Shown: positions 12,951 to 21,938, counted from the stretch's first letter. The stretch: DNA of 64,000 nucleotides from Rhodoferax sp. OV413 (GCF_900104385.1 NZ_FNJA01000001.1:1090386-1154385); one strand, 5' to 3'. Program-made: numbers and translations. Notes: generated by a model from the letters alone, not told the origin.

Positions 12951-14003
12951 ATGAACCAACTGCCCTCTTCCACCCGCCCCACCATGGCCGACGTGGCCCG
13001 CGCCGCCGGGGTCAGCCCGTCCACGGTGGACCGCGTGCTGAACGCCCGCGTGCCCGTGCGCAGCGACACCGCCAGCCGCATCCATGAGGCAGCGCAGGCG
13101 CTGGGCTACCACCCGGTGGGGGTGATACGCGCGCGCCTGCAGGACGAGCGACCGCGGCGCACGCTGGGCTTTTTGCTGCAGCAGCGCAGCTCGGCGTTTT
13201 ACGGTGGCCTGGCCGACGCGCTGAACGCAGCGACCCAGGCCAGCCCCGACATGCAAGGCCGCGCGGTGGTCGAATTCCTGGCCGACCTGGCGCCGCAGGC
13301 GGTGTGCACGCAGCTGGAGCAGCTGGCCAAGTCCTGCGACGCACTGGCGCTGGTGGCTGCCGACCATCCGCGCATCAGCGAAACCATCGCCCGGCTGCGC
13401 GCCCAGGGCAAGCCGGTGTTCGCGCTGGTATCGAACCTGGACGCCGCCGCCCACGCCGGCTATGCGGGGCTGGACAACCGGAGGGTGGGCCGCACGGCGG
13501 CCTGGTTCATCACCCGGCAGGCGCGGCAGGCCGGGCCGATAGGCATCTTCGTCGGCAGCCACCGCTACCAGTGCCAGGAGCTGTGCGAGATGAGCTTTCG
13601 TTCCTACGTGCGCGAACACGCGCCGGACTTTGAATTGCTGGAGCCTGTCGTCACGCTGGAGAGTGACCACTACGCGCAAGAGGCCACACGCGATTTGCTG
13701 CAGCGGCACCCCGATCTGGTCGGCGTATACGTGGGCGGTGGCGGCATTGATGGCGTGCTGCAAGCCCTGCGCGACCATGTGGACAGCCAGCCGGCGGTGC
13801 CCCTGGTGGCAGTGGCACACGACCTGACGCCGACCACGCGTGAAGCTTTGGTCAGCGGCTATCTGCAGGCCGTGCTGTCGCACCCCTTGCCACAGCTGGC
13901 CGAGCGCCTGGTCGGCGCGATGGCAGAAGCGCTGGCAGAGCCCGCTCCACTGGCCCGCCAGATCATCGTGCCCTTCGACATCCACACGCCAGAAAGTGTA
14001 TGA
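12951..14003 (+). CDS. LacI-family transcriptional regulator, copy A
   Basis: A 350-residue repressor with an N-terminal LacI helix-turn-helix (TMADVARAAGVSPSTVDRVLNARVPV, in which TVDRVLN is a variant seen in sugar- and inositol-type LacI proteins) and a periplasmic-binding-protein-like effector domain (about 70-345). It is read away from desaturase A, with 117 bp between, the usual position of a local regulator. It is a paralogue of the LacI at 15642-16682: the segments VGSHRYQ/L and SFRSYxRE and the GLDNRxxGRTAAW motif are shared. Start codons at 12933 and 12942 are possible alternatives. The effector is probably a polyol or sugar derivative; this is inference from the fold. Confidence 0.88.
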   Translation: MNQLPSSTRPTMADVARAAGVSPSTVDRVLNARVPVRSDTASRIHEAAQALGYHPVGVIRARLQDERPRRTLGFLLQQRSSAFYGGLADALNAATQASPDMQGRAVVEFLADLAPQAVCTQLEQLAKSCDALALVAADHPRISETIARLRAQGKPVFALVSNLDAAAHAGYAGLDNRRVGRTAAWFITRQARQAGPIGIFVGSHRYQCQELCEMSFRSYVREHAPDFELLEPVVTLESDHYAQEATRDLLQRHPDLVGVYVGGGGIDGVLQALRDHVDSQPAVPLVAVAHDLTPTTREALVSGYLQAVLSHPLPQLAERLVGAMAEALAEPAPLARQIIVPFDIHTPESV

Positions 14004-14010
14004 AATGTGC

Positions 14011-14057
14011 CTCTAGCGCATATATAACCTGCGCCAGCAGCTATCTATTTGATAGTA
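14011..14057. repeat. Copy of the dispersed TAGCTGCT-type intergenic repeat
   Basis: Shows CTCTAGCGCA, then CCTGCGCCAGCAGCTAT and a short GATAG tail, filling the space between the convergent ends of LacI A and Rieske B. The inverted arms could act as a bidirectional terminator. Confidence 0.6.
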
Positions 14058-14058
14058 T

Positions 14059-14370
14059 TTAGCCCAACTGCACCAACACCTGCCCGCCTTCCACCTTGGC
14101 CGGGTAGGTCTTCAGGTTGATGCACACCGGCGCACCCAATGCCCGGCCGTCGCGGATGTCGAAGCGGCCGTTGTGCTTGGGGCACTCGATCACGTGTTCC
14201 ATCACCAGGCCATCACTCAGGTGCACATGCTCGTGGGTGCACAGCCCGTCGGTGGCGTAGACCTTGTCGTTGTAGCGGTAGACGGCGTAGGTGTGGTTGT
14301 TGTGGTCGAAGCGCATCACGTCTTCATCGTCGATATCGTCGAGTGCGCAAACTTCGGTCCAGTTGCTCAT
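14059..14370 (-). CDS. MocE-like Rieske [2Fe-2S] ferredoxin, copy B
   Basis: A 103-residue Rieske ferredoxin almost identical in layout to copy A: CTHEHVHLSDG and CPKHNGRFDIRDGRALGAPVC carry the C-x-H and C-x2-H ligands. The ribosome site AAGGAG stands 9 bases before the ATG at 14370. It follows desaturase B by 22 bp on the same strand and is presumably its electron donor. Its 3' end is the best match to the ferredoxin remnant at 2169-2258, so that fragment derives from this lineage rather than from copy A, whose C-terminus (KIEGDTVFLQV) has diverged. Confidence 0.86.
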   Translation of the reverse strand: MSNWTEVCALDDIDDEDVMRFDHNNHTYAVYRYNDKVYATDGLCTHEHVHLSDGLVMEHVIECPKHNGRFDIRDGRALGAPVCINLKTYPAKVEGGQVLVQLG

Positions 14371-14392
14371 GGGGGTATCTCCTTATGGGTAA

Positions 14393-15481
14393 TTATTCGG
14401 GGGCTACGGGGGCTACAGGCAGCGGGCGCACCACGTAGTAGTGCGGGTCCTTGGCCTGCTTGAACAGCGCGGGGATGATCTCGCGGTAGGCTTCTACCGT
14501 GCTCTGGTACGGCGGCGGGCAGTCGTCCTTGATGGCTTCGTGCAGCTGCGGCAGCGCGTGGAACGGCACCATGGGGAACATATGGTGTTCAACGTGGTAG
14601 TTCATGTTCCAGTACAGAAAGCGGAACACCGGGTTCATGTAGACGGTGCGGCAGTTCTTGCGGTGATCCAGCACGTTTTCCGGCAGGCCCGCATGCTGGG
14701 TCAGGCCGAAGAACGTGTAGAGCCAGGTGCCGCCCATCACCGGCAGCAGGCCGAACAGCACCAGCGGCAACCAGCTGCCGAAGTAGACGGCGCTGGCGAT
14801 CAGCACTGCGTAGATTGCCACCCAGGCACGCGCCTCTTTGACCATCTGCGGCCATTCCATTTCTGGCACAAAAGTCTTTTCCTCTTCGCCCAGAATGCCG
14901 CAGGCATTGCGCAGCACGCGCCACAGTTCGCGCGGGCCGGACTTGATGGAGAACGCGCCCAGCAGCGTACCCAACAGATCCGTAGGCAGTGGCACGGCGA
15001 CTTCGGGGTCGCGGCCGGTCACCAAGGTATCGGTGTGGTGGCGCGCATGGCTCCACTTCCACACGCTGGGGCGGCGCAGCACCTGGAAGCAGGCCATCTG
15101 GTACAGCACGTCGTTCATCCAGCGGGTCTTGAAGGCGGTGCCGTGGCCGGCTTCGTGCCAACGCGAATCGGCCGGGCCGGCGTACAGCGTGGCGTAGACA
15201 AAGAAAGCCAACCAGGCCCAGCCCGTGCCCCAGGTGGCGACCAGCACCGCGCCGGCCGCAATGATCAGCGCGTACCAGAGCACCGTGTCGCGGATCGCCT
15301 GCGCGTCTTCGCGCTGCATCAGCTGCTTCATGCGGGCGCGCGGTACCGCGCATTTGTACCAGCTGGCGTTGACCAGGCCGGCAGCTTGGGCGCGTTCGCC
15401 GGCGCCGGAAATCAGGTGGTAGTCGTCTTGGGTGCGAGCCCAGTTCGGGCTGGCGTAGCTGGAGGTTTCGGCGGTGGGCAT
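14393..15481 (-). CDS. Membrane di-iron fatty-acid-desaturase-family oxygenase (MocD-like), copy B
   Basis: A 362-residue membrane enzyme with the same histidine boxes as copy A: HEAGH at 109-113, HARHH at 145-149 and HVEHH in NYHVEHHMFPMVPFHALPQLHEA. The C-terminal third is strongly conserved with copy A while the N-terminal 60 residues differ in length and sequence, suggesting an old duplication with later change of substrate or membrane entry. The Rieske gene downstream is the likely electron donor. The divergent LacI B gene probably controls it. The substrate is unknown; rhizopine-like or other inositol ethers are one possibility because of the nearby iol genes, and a lipid or alkane is another. 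Confidence 0.82.
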   Translation of the reverse strand: MPTAETSSYASPNWARTQDDYHLISGAGERAQAAGLVNASWYKCAVPRARMKQLMQREDAQAIRDTVLWYALIIAAGAVLVATWGTGWAWLAFFVYATLYAGPADSRWHEAGHGTAFKTRWMNDVLYQMACFQVLRRPSVWKWSHARHHTDTLVTGRDPEVAVPLPTDLLGTLLGAFSIKSGPRELWRVLRNACGILGEEEKTFVPEMEWPQMVKEARAWVAIYAVLIASAVYFGSWLPLVLFGLLPVMGGTWLYTFFGLTQHAGLPENVLDHRKNCRTVYMNPVFRFLYWNMNYHVEHHMFPMVPFHALPQLHEAIKDDCPPPYQSTVEAYREIIPALFKQAKDPHYYVVRPLPVAPVAPE

Positions 15482-15543
15482 CGGGCGTATGTCTCGTTAT
15501 GTGGAAGCGATGGCGGATGCTAAAACCAATGCCGACCGCTGTG

Positions 15544-15568
15544 TGATGCAAAACCTCAAAAAGCATCA
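15544..15568. promoter_or_regulatory. Inverted repeat between divergent desaturase B and LacI B genes
   Basis: TGATGC and GCATCA are separated by 13 bases in the roughly 160-bp AT-rich divergent region 15482-15641. It is a candidate operator for LacI B, but the spacing is not typical of a LacI site, so this is weak. Confidence 0.3.
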
Positions 15569-15641
15569 TTTCATATCAAAAACCATCAAACACCTAGGCG
15601 AAAAACTTGCATTTGTGGCAGACGATGGGATGATGCGGGCC

Positions 15642-16682
15642 ATGAAATCCAAAGTCACCCTGAACGATGTTGCCGAAGCCGCGGGCGTCAGCACCGCCAC
15701 CGTCGACCGCGTGCTGAACAGCCGCCTGCCGGTGCGCGAAGGCACGGCGCTGCGCGTGATCAGCGCCGCCGAAAAGCTCGGCTACCACGCCGTCGGTGTG
15801 ATGCGCGCCCGGCTGAAAGAGCGCGTGCCGGTGCGGCACCTGGGCTTTTGCCTGCAAAAGCGCAACGAGCATTTCTACCAAACCCTGGCTGCCGCGCTGC
15901 AGCAGGCCGCCGCCCAGAACCAGCCCGAAACCTGCGTCGCCCACATCACGTTCATGGACGCGCTGGAACCGGCGGCAATTGCCGAGCAGCTGCTGGAGCT
16001 GGGCAGCAAGGTCGATGCGCTGGCCATCGTTGCCGTGGACCACCCGCATGTCACTGCCGCGGTGGAGACGCTGTATGAACAGGGCAAGCCCTGCTTTGCG
16101 CTGCTCAGCGACATCAGCGCGCCGCACCGGGCCGGCTATATCGGCCTGGACAACCGCCAGCGCGGCCGCACTGCCGCCTGGGCCGTCAGCCGCCTGAACC
16201 GGCAAGCCACCGGCGAGGTTGGCGTGTTCGTCGGCAGCCACCGCTACCTGGGCCACGAGCTGTCGGAGATCAGCTTCCGCTCGTATCTGCGCGAGAACGC
16301 GCCCGGCTTGAAGGTGCTGGATACGCTGGTGAACCTGGAGGACCCGCAGCTGGCCTACGAGGCCACGTTGGAGCTGCTGGCCCGGCACCCGGAGCTGGTG
16401 GGCCTGCACCTCACTGGTGGCGGCGGCGCCGGTGTGATCCGCGCGCTGCGCGAAGAGGCAGCCGACCGCCAGCTGGTCGTCGTCTGCAACGAGCTCAACG
16501 CCACCACCCGCGCCGCGCTGATCGACGGCGTGGTCGATCTGGTGATCCACACCCCGCAAGAGCGCCTGGCCCAGACCGCCGTGGCCCAGATGCTAGCCGC
16601 CACCCTGCCCGGGGCGGCCTACACCGGGCCGCAGCAGAAGCTGTTGGCGATGGACTTGTTCACACCCGAGAACATGGGCTAG
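15642..16682 (+). CDS. LacI-family transcriptional regulator, copy B
   Basis: A 346-residue repressor: helix-turn-helix KVTLNDVAEAAGVSTATVDRVLNSRLPV at the N-terminus, then an effector-binding domain. The start at 15642 places the helix-turn-helix in its normal position; 15630 is a near alternative, while the longest open frame back to 15474 would overlap desaturase B and is rejected. It faces desaturase B, repeating the arrangement of LacI A with desaturase A, and shares with LacI A the segments GLDNRQRGRTAAW and VGSHRYLGHELSEISFRSY. It probably senses a related but not identical ligand. Confidence 0.88.
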   Translation: MKSKVTLNDVAEAAGVSTATVDRVLNSRLPVREGTALRVISAAEKLGYHAVGVMRARLKERVPVRHLGFCLQKRNEHFYQTLAAALQQAAAQNQPETCVAHITFMDALEPAAIAEQLLELGSKVDALAIVAVDHPHVTAAVETLYEQGKPCFALLSDISAPHRAGYIGLDNRQRGRTAAWAVSRLNRQATGEVGVFVGSHRYLGHELSEISFRSYLRENAPGLKVLDTLVNLEDPQLAYEATLELLARHPELVGLHLTGGGGAGVIRALREEAADRQLVVVCNELNATTRAALIDGVVDLVIHTPQERLAQTAVAQMLAATLPGAAYTGPQQKLLAMDLFTPENMG

Positions 16683-16887
16683 CGCTTCGCGCCTCGGGCG
16701 CTGGCCTCATGTATCCGATCCATAAAGTTGCACCCCCAGGTTAAAACATTGCAACCGAGAGGAAACAGAAATTTTAATAATCATGTAATTATTTCTCCAC
16801 CGTCATACGGACGGAAAACTGGCTGGTGGCATCCGGCCAGGATGACAAAAAAACCTCCCCGAGGTTCTACAAAATGGAGACACAAGA

Positions 16888-18858
16888 ATGCCCAATACCC
16901 GAAAGCAACCGCTGATCCTGGCCCTCAGTTTTATCGGTGTCGCAACGCTCTACGCCTGTGGCGGCGGCAACACCGTCACCCAAGCTGCTCTGGGCACAAA
17001 GTCCGTCAACAAACTGAGCGTTGATGGGTTCCAGTTCAAGGATCTGAACAAGAATGGCAAGCTGGACGTGTATGAGGACTGGCGCAAAACCCCAGCGGAC
17101 CGCGCCAAAGACCTGGTGGCCCAGATGACGGTGGCAGAAAAAGCCGGCGCCATGATGCATGGCACGGCCCCCACTACCAGCACCGGCTACGACCTGGCGT
17201 CCCTCACCACCTTGCTCACAGACGGCAAGGTGAACACCTTCATCACCCGCCTCAGCCTGGATACCCAAACCATGGCAGACCAGTACAACCAAATGCAAGA
17301 AGTGGCCGAAGGTACGCGGCTCGGCATTCCGGTATCGCTGAGTACCGACCCACGCAACCATTTCCAGTACACGGCGGGTGCCAGCGTGGCATCGGGCAGC
17401 TTTTCCAAATGGCCAGAAACCTTAGGCATGGCGGCGATTGGAGACGCCGCGTTGACCAAGCGCTTTGGTGATATTGCCCGCCAGGAATACCTTGCTGTTG
17501 GCATCACCCAAGCCTTGTCGCCCCAGGCGGACCTGGCCACCGACCCGCGCTGGGCACGCACCAATGGCACGTTTGGCGAAGATGCCGATCTGGCCAAGAA
17601 GATGGTGCAGGCCTACATAGAGGGCTTTCAGAATGGGAGCACCGGCCTGCACAAAGATAGCGTGGTGGCTGTGGTCAAACACTGGGCCGGCTACGGCGCA
17701 GCGAAAGATGGCTGGGACAGCCACAGCGCTTACGGCAAATACATAACATTTCCGGGCAACAACTTTGCCTACCACCTGAAACCCTTTGAAGGTGCATTCG
17801 CTGCCAATGCGGGATCGGTCATGCCCACCTATTCCATGCCGGACGCAGCGCTGACCTACGACGGCATCAACTTTGAACAGGTAGGCGCAGGCTTCAGCAA
17901 GCAAATGTTGACCGACCTGTTGCGCACAAAAATGGGATTCAAAGGCGTGGTGCTGTCAGACTGGGCTATCACCGAAGACTGCAACAGCATCTGCACGAAT
18001 GGCGCGGCTGCGGGCACCTCGCCCTCGTTTGCCAATTTCGGTACGCCCTGGGGCGTGGAAAACCTGACAAAAGCGCAACGCTATGTCAAAGCCGTGAATG
18101 CCGGCATGGACCAATTTGGCGGCGTGACCGACAGCAGCCACCTGATCAATGCAGTGACATCGGGCAGCTTGACGGAAGCCCGGCTGGGCGAGTCGGCGTA
18201 CCGGGTGATGCTGCAAAAATTCCAGCAGGGCTTGTTTGAAAACCCCTACGTGGATTCGTCTACATCGGTCGCCACCGTGGGCAACGCCAGCTTTTTGGCA
18301 GAAGCCCTGGATGCACAGCGCAAAGCTTTGGTGCTGCTGGAAAACAAGAACAGCGTGTTGCCGTTGGCCGCCACGGTCAAAAAGGTGTACCTGTATGGCG
18401 TTGAAGCCAGTGTCGCCAGCCAGTACGGCCTGACCGTGGTGGCCACGCCGGAGCAAGCCGATGTGGCCATCGTGCGGGTGAACGCGCCTTACGAAACACT
18501 CCACCCTGGCTACATCTTTGGCACCTTCCAGCACGAAGGCAGCCTGGCCTATGCCGATGGCAATGCCGACTATGAGGCCATCAAAGCCGCCAGTGCCAAG
18601 GTGCCGACCATCGTGACGGTGTACCTGGACCGCCCGGCCATCCTGACCAATGTGCGCGACAAGGCGGCCGCCATCCTGGGCAACTTCGGTGTCAGCGATG
18701 TCGCCCTGTTCGACGTGCTCACGGGCAAGGCCAAACCGCAAGGCAAGCTGCCGTTCGAGTTGCCCTCTTCCATGGCCGAGGTTGAGGCCCAGCTGTCGGA
18801 TGTGCCGCATGACACCGCACATCCTCTGTACCCGGTATTCCACGGGCTCGCGTACTAA
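16888..18858 (+). CDS. Glycoside hydrolase family 3 lipoprotein (beta-glucosidase-like)
   Basis: A 656-residue exported enzyme. A lipoprotein signal peptide ends at the lipobox LYAC, with Cys about residue 24, so it is probably membrane-anchored. Next comes an EF-hand-like loop, DLNKNGKLDVYEDW, that fits calcium binding. The GH3 N-terminal domain follows, with conserved DPRW and KHWAGYG and the nucleophile Asp358 in GVVLSDW, and then the C-terminal GH3 domain. It should release glucose or a similar sugar from beta-linked glycosides. The ribosome site GGAG precedes the ATG. A strong hairpin follows 22 bp after the stop. The 205-bp gap before it holds no recognisable gene. The AraC regulator downstream may control it. 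Confidence 0.88.
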   Translation: MPNTRKQPLILALSFIGVATLYACGGGNTVTQAALGTKSVNKLSVDGFQFKDLNKNGKLDVYEDWRKTPADRAKDLVAQMTVAEKAGAMMHGTAPTTSTGYDLASLTTLLTDGKVNTFITRLSLDTQTMADQYNQMQEVAEGTRLGIPVSLSTDPRNHFQYTAGASVASGSFSKWPETLGMAAIGDAALTKRFGDIARQEYLAVGITQALSPQADLATDPRWARTNGTFGEDADLAKKMVQAYIEGFQNGSTGLHKDSVVAVVKHWAGYGAAKDGWDSHSAYGKYITFPGNNFAYHLKPFEGAFAANAGSVMPTYSMPDAALTYDGINFEQVGAGFSKQMLTDLLRTKMGFKGVVLSDWAITEDCNSICTNGAAAGTSPSFANFGTPWGVENLTKAQRYVKAVNAGMDQFGGVTDSSHLINAVTSGSLTEARLGESAYRVMLQKFQQGLFENPYVDSSTSVATVGNASFLAEALDAQRKALVLLENKNSVLPLAATVKKVYLYGVEASVASQYGLTVVATPEQADVAIVRVNAPYETLHPGYIFGTFQHEGSLAYADGNADYEAIKAASAKVPTIVTVYLDRPAILTNVRDKAAAILGNFGVSDVALFDVLTGKAKPQGKLPFELPSSMAEVEAQLSDVPHDTAHPLYPVFHGLAY

Positions 18859-18880
18859 ACTGCAGCATCTATAACCACCG

Positions 18881-18910
18881 ATAAGCACCGCTGTTTGCAG
18901 CGGTGCTTAT
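18881..18910. terminator. Strong hairpin after the GH3 gene
   Basis: ATAAGCACCGCTG and CAGCGGTGCTTAT form a perfect 13-bp stem with the loop TTTG. No long T-run follows, so it may act as a terminator or an mRNA-stabilising hairpin. Confidence 0.7.
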
Positions 18911-18967
18911 GCAATATGACGCGATGGCCAGCCCCATCGACACCGTGGACAGGGGCTTGTCATACGC

Positions 18968-20023
18968 ATGGATAGATGCCACCCCATGGATACCCGATAC
19001 AAAACTGTTTCCAATGCGATTGCCCGGGCGCAATTGGTATTTGCCGATGCCATCGGGATGACGGGCGAAGAAGTGCTGCGCAGCGCTGGCATCAGCCAGG
19101 AAGAACTTCTGCGGGACAACGGTCGCATAGAAGCGCGCAAACATCTTCGCCTGGCAAAAATGTTTGCCCACCTGCCGATTCCGTACGAGAGATTTATCTA
19201 CGGAGGACTGGACCCACTGTTCAACCACTTCCCTCAGCTGGCGGCCGTCTGTGCCAACTGCCCCACCCAGCGCGAGGCGATCAACACCTTCATGCAGTTT
19301 CGCGGAATCATTGGCGAGCTGGATTTTTTATACTTTTTTGAGGCCAACGGCATAGTTCGCCTGGAATTCATTTCTGAAAGCATGCCGCCGACCTTCGACA
19401 AAGGTGCGCTGGCCAATTTAATGAACATTGCCCAGATCGCGCGCCACTACTGCCTGGGCGCGCGCCTGCCGATGCGCTGCCATCTGGTGGGGCCTGCACC
19501 TGCCGATGTCGGTGTGATCGAAGACTTTCTGGAGGGCAAGGTCATGTACAACATGCCTGCCAACAGCCTGGAGTTTTCCGCGTCCTACCTGGATATTCCC
19601 TACCCGCATTTCAATGCGGTGCTGCATCGGGTTTTTAGCCAAAAACTCAGCGATGAACTGGCCTCTATCCAAACCCGGGGAGCCTTGTCGACACGGGTAG
19701 AGCAGGCCATTCGGGGCCAATTCACGTCCGAGCATGTCAATCCAACGGGTGATGTGGTGCTGAAGCATGTATGCGAGCAGATGAACACCACGCGCTGGAC
19801 ACTCTGGCGCAAACTGCAGCTGGAAGGCCAGACCTACCAAAGTCTGGTTCTCAAAGTGCGCACCGAAGTGGCACGCGGCTTTTTAGCCAAGCCCGCCATG
19901 TCGCTGGGCGAAATCAGCCACCACCTGGGCTTTTCATCCCAAAGTGCCTTCAGCCGATTCTTCAAAGACCAGGAAGGCATCGCCCCCAAGCTCTACCGCC
20001 ACCGGATACTGGGACGGGAATAA
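18968..20023 (+). CDS. AraC-family transcriptional regulator (arabinose-binding-type N-domain)
   Basis: A 351-residue regulator. The first two thirds resemble the N-terminal ligand domain of the OruR/ArgR-like AraC group (PF12625-type), and the C-terminal about 100 residues carry the two helix-turn-helices: HVCEQMNTTRWTLWRKLQLEG and LGEISHHLGFSSQSAFSRFFKDQEGIAPKLYR. Start could be 18968 or 18986; neither has a convincing ribosome site. It lies downstream of the GH3 gene on the same strand after a hairpin, so it has its own transcript. Its target is not obvious. Confidence 0.85.
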   Translation: MDRCHPMDTRYKTVSNAIARAQLVFADAIGMTGEEVLRSAGISQEELLRDNGRIEARKHLRLAKMFAHLPIPYERFIYGGLDPLFNHFPQLAAVCANCPTQREAINTFMQFRGIIGELDFLYFFEANGIVRLEFISESMPPTFDKGALANLMNIAQIARHYCLGARLPMRCHLVGPAPADVGVIEDFLEGKVMYNMPANSLEFSASYLDIPYPHFNAVLHRVFSQKLSDELASIQTRGALSTRVEQAIRGQFTSEHVNPTGDVVLKHVCEQMNTTRWTLWRKLQLEGQTYQSLVLKVRTEVARGFLAKPAMSLGEISHHLGFSSQSAFSRFFKDQEGIAPKLYRHRILGRE

Positions 20024-20031
20024 GACGCCTC

Positions 20032-20095
20032 AGATGCTATCCAAACAATAGCTACCCGCGCTGGTCGAGTGTGCGCCAGAGGGCGATTACCTTAA
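20032..20095. repeat. Copy of the dispersed TAGCTGCT-type intergenic repeat (diverged)
   Basis: Contains GCTATCCAAACAATAGCTAC followed by CGCGCTGG and GCGCCAGAG, in the gap between convergent genes. Confidence 0.45.
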
Positions 20096-20100
20096 AAACA

Positions 20101-20568
20101 TCACACCAGCGTCTTCAGCACCGCCACGGCCAGCGCGTGGTCCTCAGCCTGCGGCAGGCCAGACACCGTGACCGTGCCGACCAGCCCGGCACCGCGGATG
20201 CGCAGCGGGAACGCACCGCCATGGGCTGCGTACTCGCGCGGGTCCAGGCCGGTAGCGGTATCAAAGTCGGTGCCCTTGCTGCGGTACAGCGTGCCCATGT
20301 AGAACGAGCTGCGGGCAAAGCGACGCACCACATTGTTCTTGCGGCGTACCCAGTCCACGTTGTCGGGGTTGGTGCCCTCCATCGCATGCTGGAACAGCTG
20401 CAAATCGCCAAAGCGGATGTCGACCAGCACCGCCTGGCTGGCGCGCTCGGCCGCCCGCACGATGCCCAGGCCCAGGTCCAGCGCGATGGCATTGGAGAAA
20501 TGGCTGAACTGCAGGGCTTCTTCCTGGCGCAACAGTTCTTGCAGCAGGGATTTTTCGGTCTCGGGCAT
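20101..20568 (-). CDS. UPF0303/heme-degrading-domain family protein
   Basis: A 155-residue protein of the UPF0303 family (related to GlcG/HbpS heme-binding fold; yeast relative YBR137W). Visible family features are the run SNAIALDLGLGIVRAA, FxMGTLYRSKG-like sequence (SSFYMGTLYRSKGTDFDT) and the C-terminal GLVGTVTVSGLPQAEDHALAV. The last segment is typical of the GlcG/HbpS fold. Biochemical role is unknown; members are often annotated as heme-degrading on weak grounds. It stands alone, flanked on both sides by intergenic repeats. Confidence 0.8.
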   Translation of the reverse strand: MPETEKSLLQELLRQEEALQFSHFSNAIALDLGLGIVRAAERASQAVLVDIRFGDLQLFQHAMEGTNPDNVDWVRRKNNVVRRFARSSFYMGTLYRSKGTDFDTATGLDPREYAAHGGAFPLRIRGAGLVGTVTVSGLPQAEDHALAVAVLKTLV

Positions 20569-20690
20569 GGCGGTCTCCAAACGGAAATGTTGCAAAGCCG
20601 CCATCATGCCCGTGACCGGAGCCCACCCCAAAAAAGAACCGCCACAACTGCTGGGCAGGTGCGGCGGCAATGGAGTTCGATGGGAATGGT

Positions 20691-20754
20691 TAGCTACATT
20701 TAATATAGCTGCCTGCGCAGTCAGTACCTGTGCCAGAGCCTTATTCTATGTAAA
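20691..20754. repeat. Copy of the dispersed TAGCTGCT-type intergenic repeat
   Basis: TAATATAGCTGCCTGCGCAG and CTGTGCCAGAGCC with TATG/TAAA edges, reaching the stop codon of the hydrolase gene. It accounts for the second half of the 186-bp gap 20569-20754. Confidence 0.6.
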
Positions 20755-21885
20755 TCAGCTGACCGTGTTCAATGTGCGCTGGAAGAAGCTGCTGAGCTTG
20801 CTCCAGGGGATCAGGTTCACGCGGTCGTACAGGTCGACGTGGCCCGCGCCGGGGATGACGTGCAGCTCTTTCGGCTCGGCGGCGAGCTTGTAGGCCAGTT
20901 CGCTGAACTCCTTGGAATGGGCTTTGTCGCCGGTGATGAACAGCATGGGCCGCGGCGAAATCGTCTCGATGTCGTTGAACGGATAGAAGTTCATGAACTT
21001 GACGTTGCTGGTCAGCGTGGGGTGGGTGGTCAGCAGACGCGTTGAGCTCTTGGGCGTGTACTCGCCGCGGGGCGTGCGGTAGAAGTCATAGAACTCGCGC
21101 TGGATGGGGTGGGTTTGCGCGTTCAGTACATGGTCCGTGCCGCCGGTGTACTTGATGGGAGCGCCCGAAAATTCTGCATAGCGTTGCTCTGCAGCGTCGG
21201 CAATGATGGTCTTGCGTTGCGCCAGTGTCTGCGAATGGTTGAGCGCATCGCGGTTGGCCGCGCCCATGTCGTACATGCTGACGGTGGCAATGGCTTTCAT
21301 GCGCGGGTCGATCTTGGCGGCACTGATGACGAAGCTGCCGCTGCCGCAGATGCCGATGGCACCAATCTGTTCGCGGTTCACAAACGGCCGGGTACCCAGG
21401 AAATCCACCGCGGCACTGAAAGCCTCGGCATAAATGTCCGGCGCAACCGCATTGCGCGGCTGGCCGTCGCTCTCACCCCAGAAAGACTGGTCTATGGACA
21501 GCGCCACAAAGCCTTGCTCGGCCATTTTGGTAGCGTACAGATTCGAACTTTGCTCCTTAACGGCCCCCATGGGATGGCCCACAACCAAGGCCGCGGTCTT
21601 TTTGCTGCGGTCCAGGTTCTTGGGCGTGAACAGGTTGCCCACCACCTTCATCTGGTACTGGTTCTTGAAGCTGACCTTCTGCACCGTGACCAGAGCGCTG
21701 GTATAGAAGTTATCCGCACCGTTCGACATGTCGGGCACCGCAGTTGCGTCGGCCGCAAAGGCCGCGCCGCCGGTGGCAGACAGCACGCCCAGCGCGGCTG
21801 CACCGGTGCCGGCTTTTACCAAGAAGTCACGTCGGCCAGTCAGCTCTGCAAGGTTCTCATCGCCATTGAGGATGGGCATGTTCAT
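20755..21885 (-). CDS. Tat-exported alpha/beta hydrolase (dienelactone-hydrolase-like)
   Basis: A 376-residue protein with a twin-arginine signal (GRRDFLVKAGTGAAALGV, cleavage near GGAAFAADA). The mature part is an alpha/beta hydrolase: the nucleophile elbow is GICGSGSF, a variant of G-x-S-x-G in which Gly-Ser-Gly keeps the serine; the late FITGDKAHS segment and GAGHVDLYDR supply the usual Asp and His. It resembles the YcjY/X-Pro dipeptidyl-peptidase-like hydrolases. The start at 21885 follows CGGAG. It is read together with the cyclophilin-like gene 53 bp upstream, opposite a LysR regulator and an MFS pump. The substrate is unknown. Confidence 0.82.
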   Translation of the reverse strand: MNMPILNGDENLAELTGRRDFLVKAGTGAAALGVLSATGGAAFAADATAVPDMSNGADNFYTSALVTVQKVSFKNQYQMKVVGNLFTPKNLDRSKKTAALVVGHPMGAVKEQSSNLYATKMAEQGFVALSIDQSFWGESDGQPRNAVAPDIYAEAFSAAVDFLGTRPFVNREQIGAIGICGSGSFVISAAKIDPRMKAIATVSMYDMGAANRDALNHSQTLAQRKTIIADAAEQRYAEFSGAPIKYTGGTDHVLNAQTHPIQREFYDFYRTPRGEYTPKSSTRLLTTHPTLTSNVKFMNFYPFNDIETISPRPMLFITGDKAHSKEFSELAYKLAAEPKELHVIPGAGHVDLYDRVNLIPWSKLSSFFQRTLNTVS

Positions 21886-21938
21886 ATTGAATACTCCGTT
21901 TGAAAAATGAAAAAGAAGGGTTGAAGACGCGGACCGCG

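Noticed and set aside
15474-15641. N-terminal extension of LacI B
   Set aside because: It would overlap the desaturase B start and its promoter, and place 56 extra residues before a helix-turn-helix that is normally at the N-terminus.
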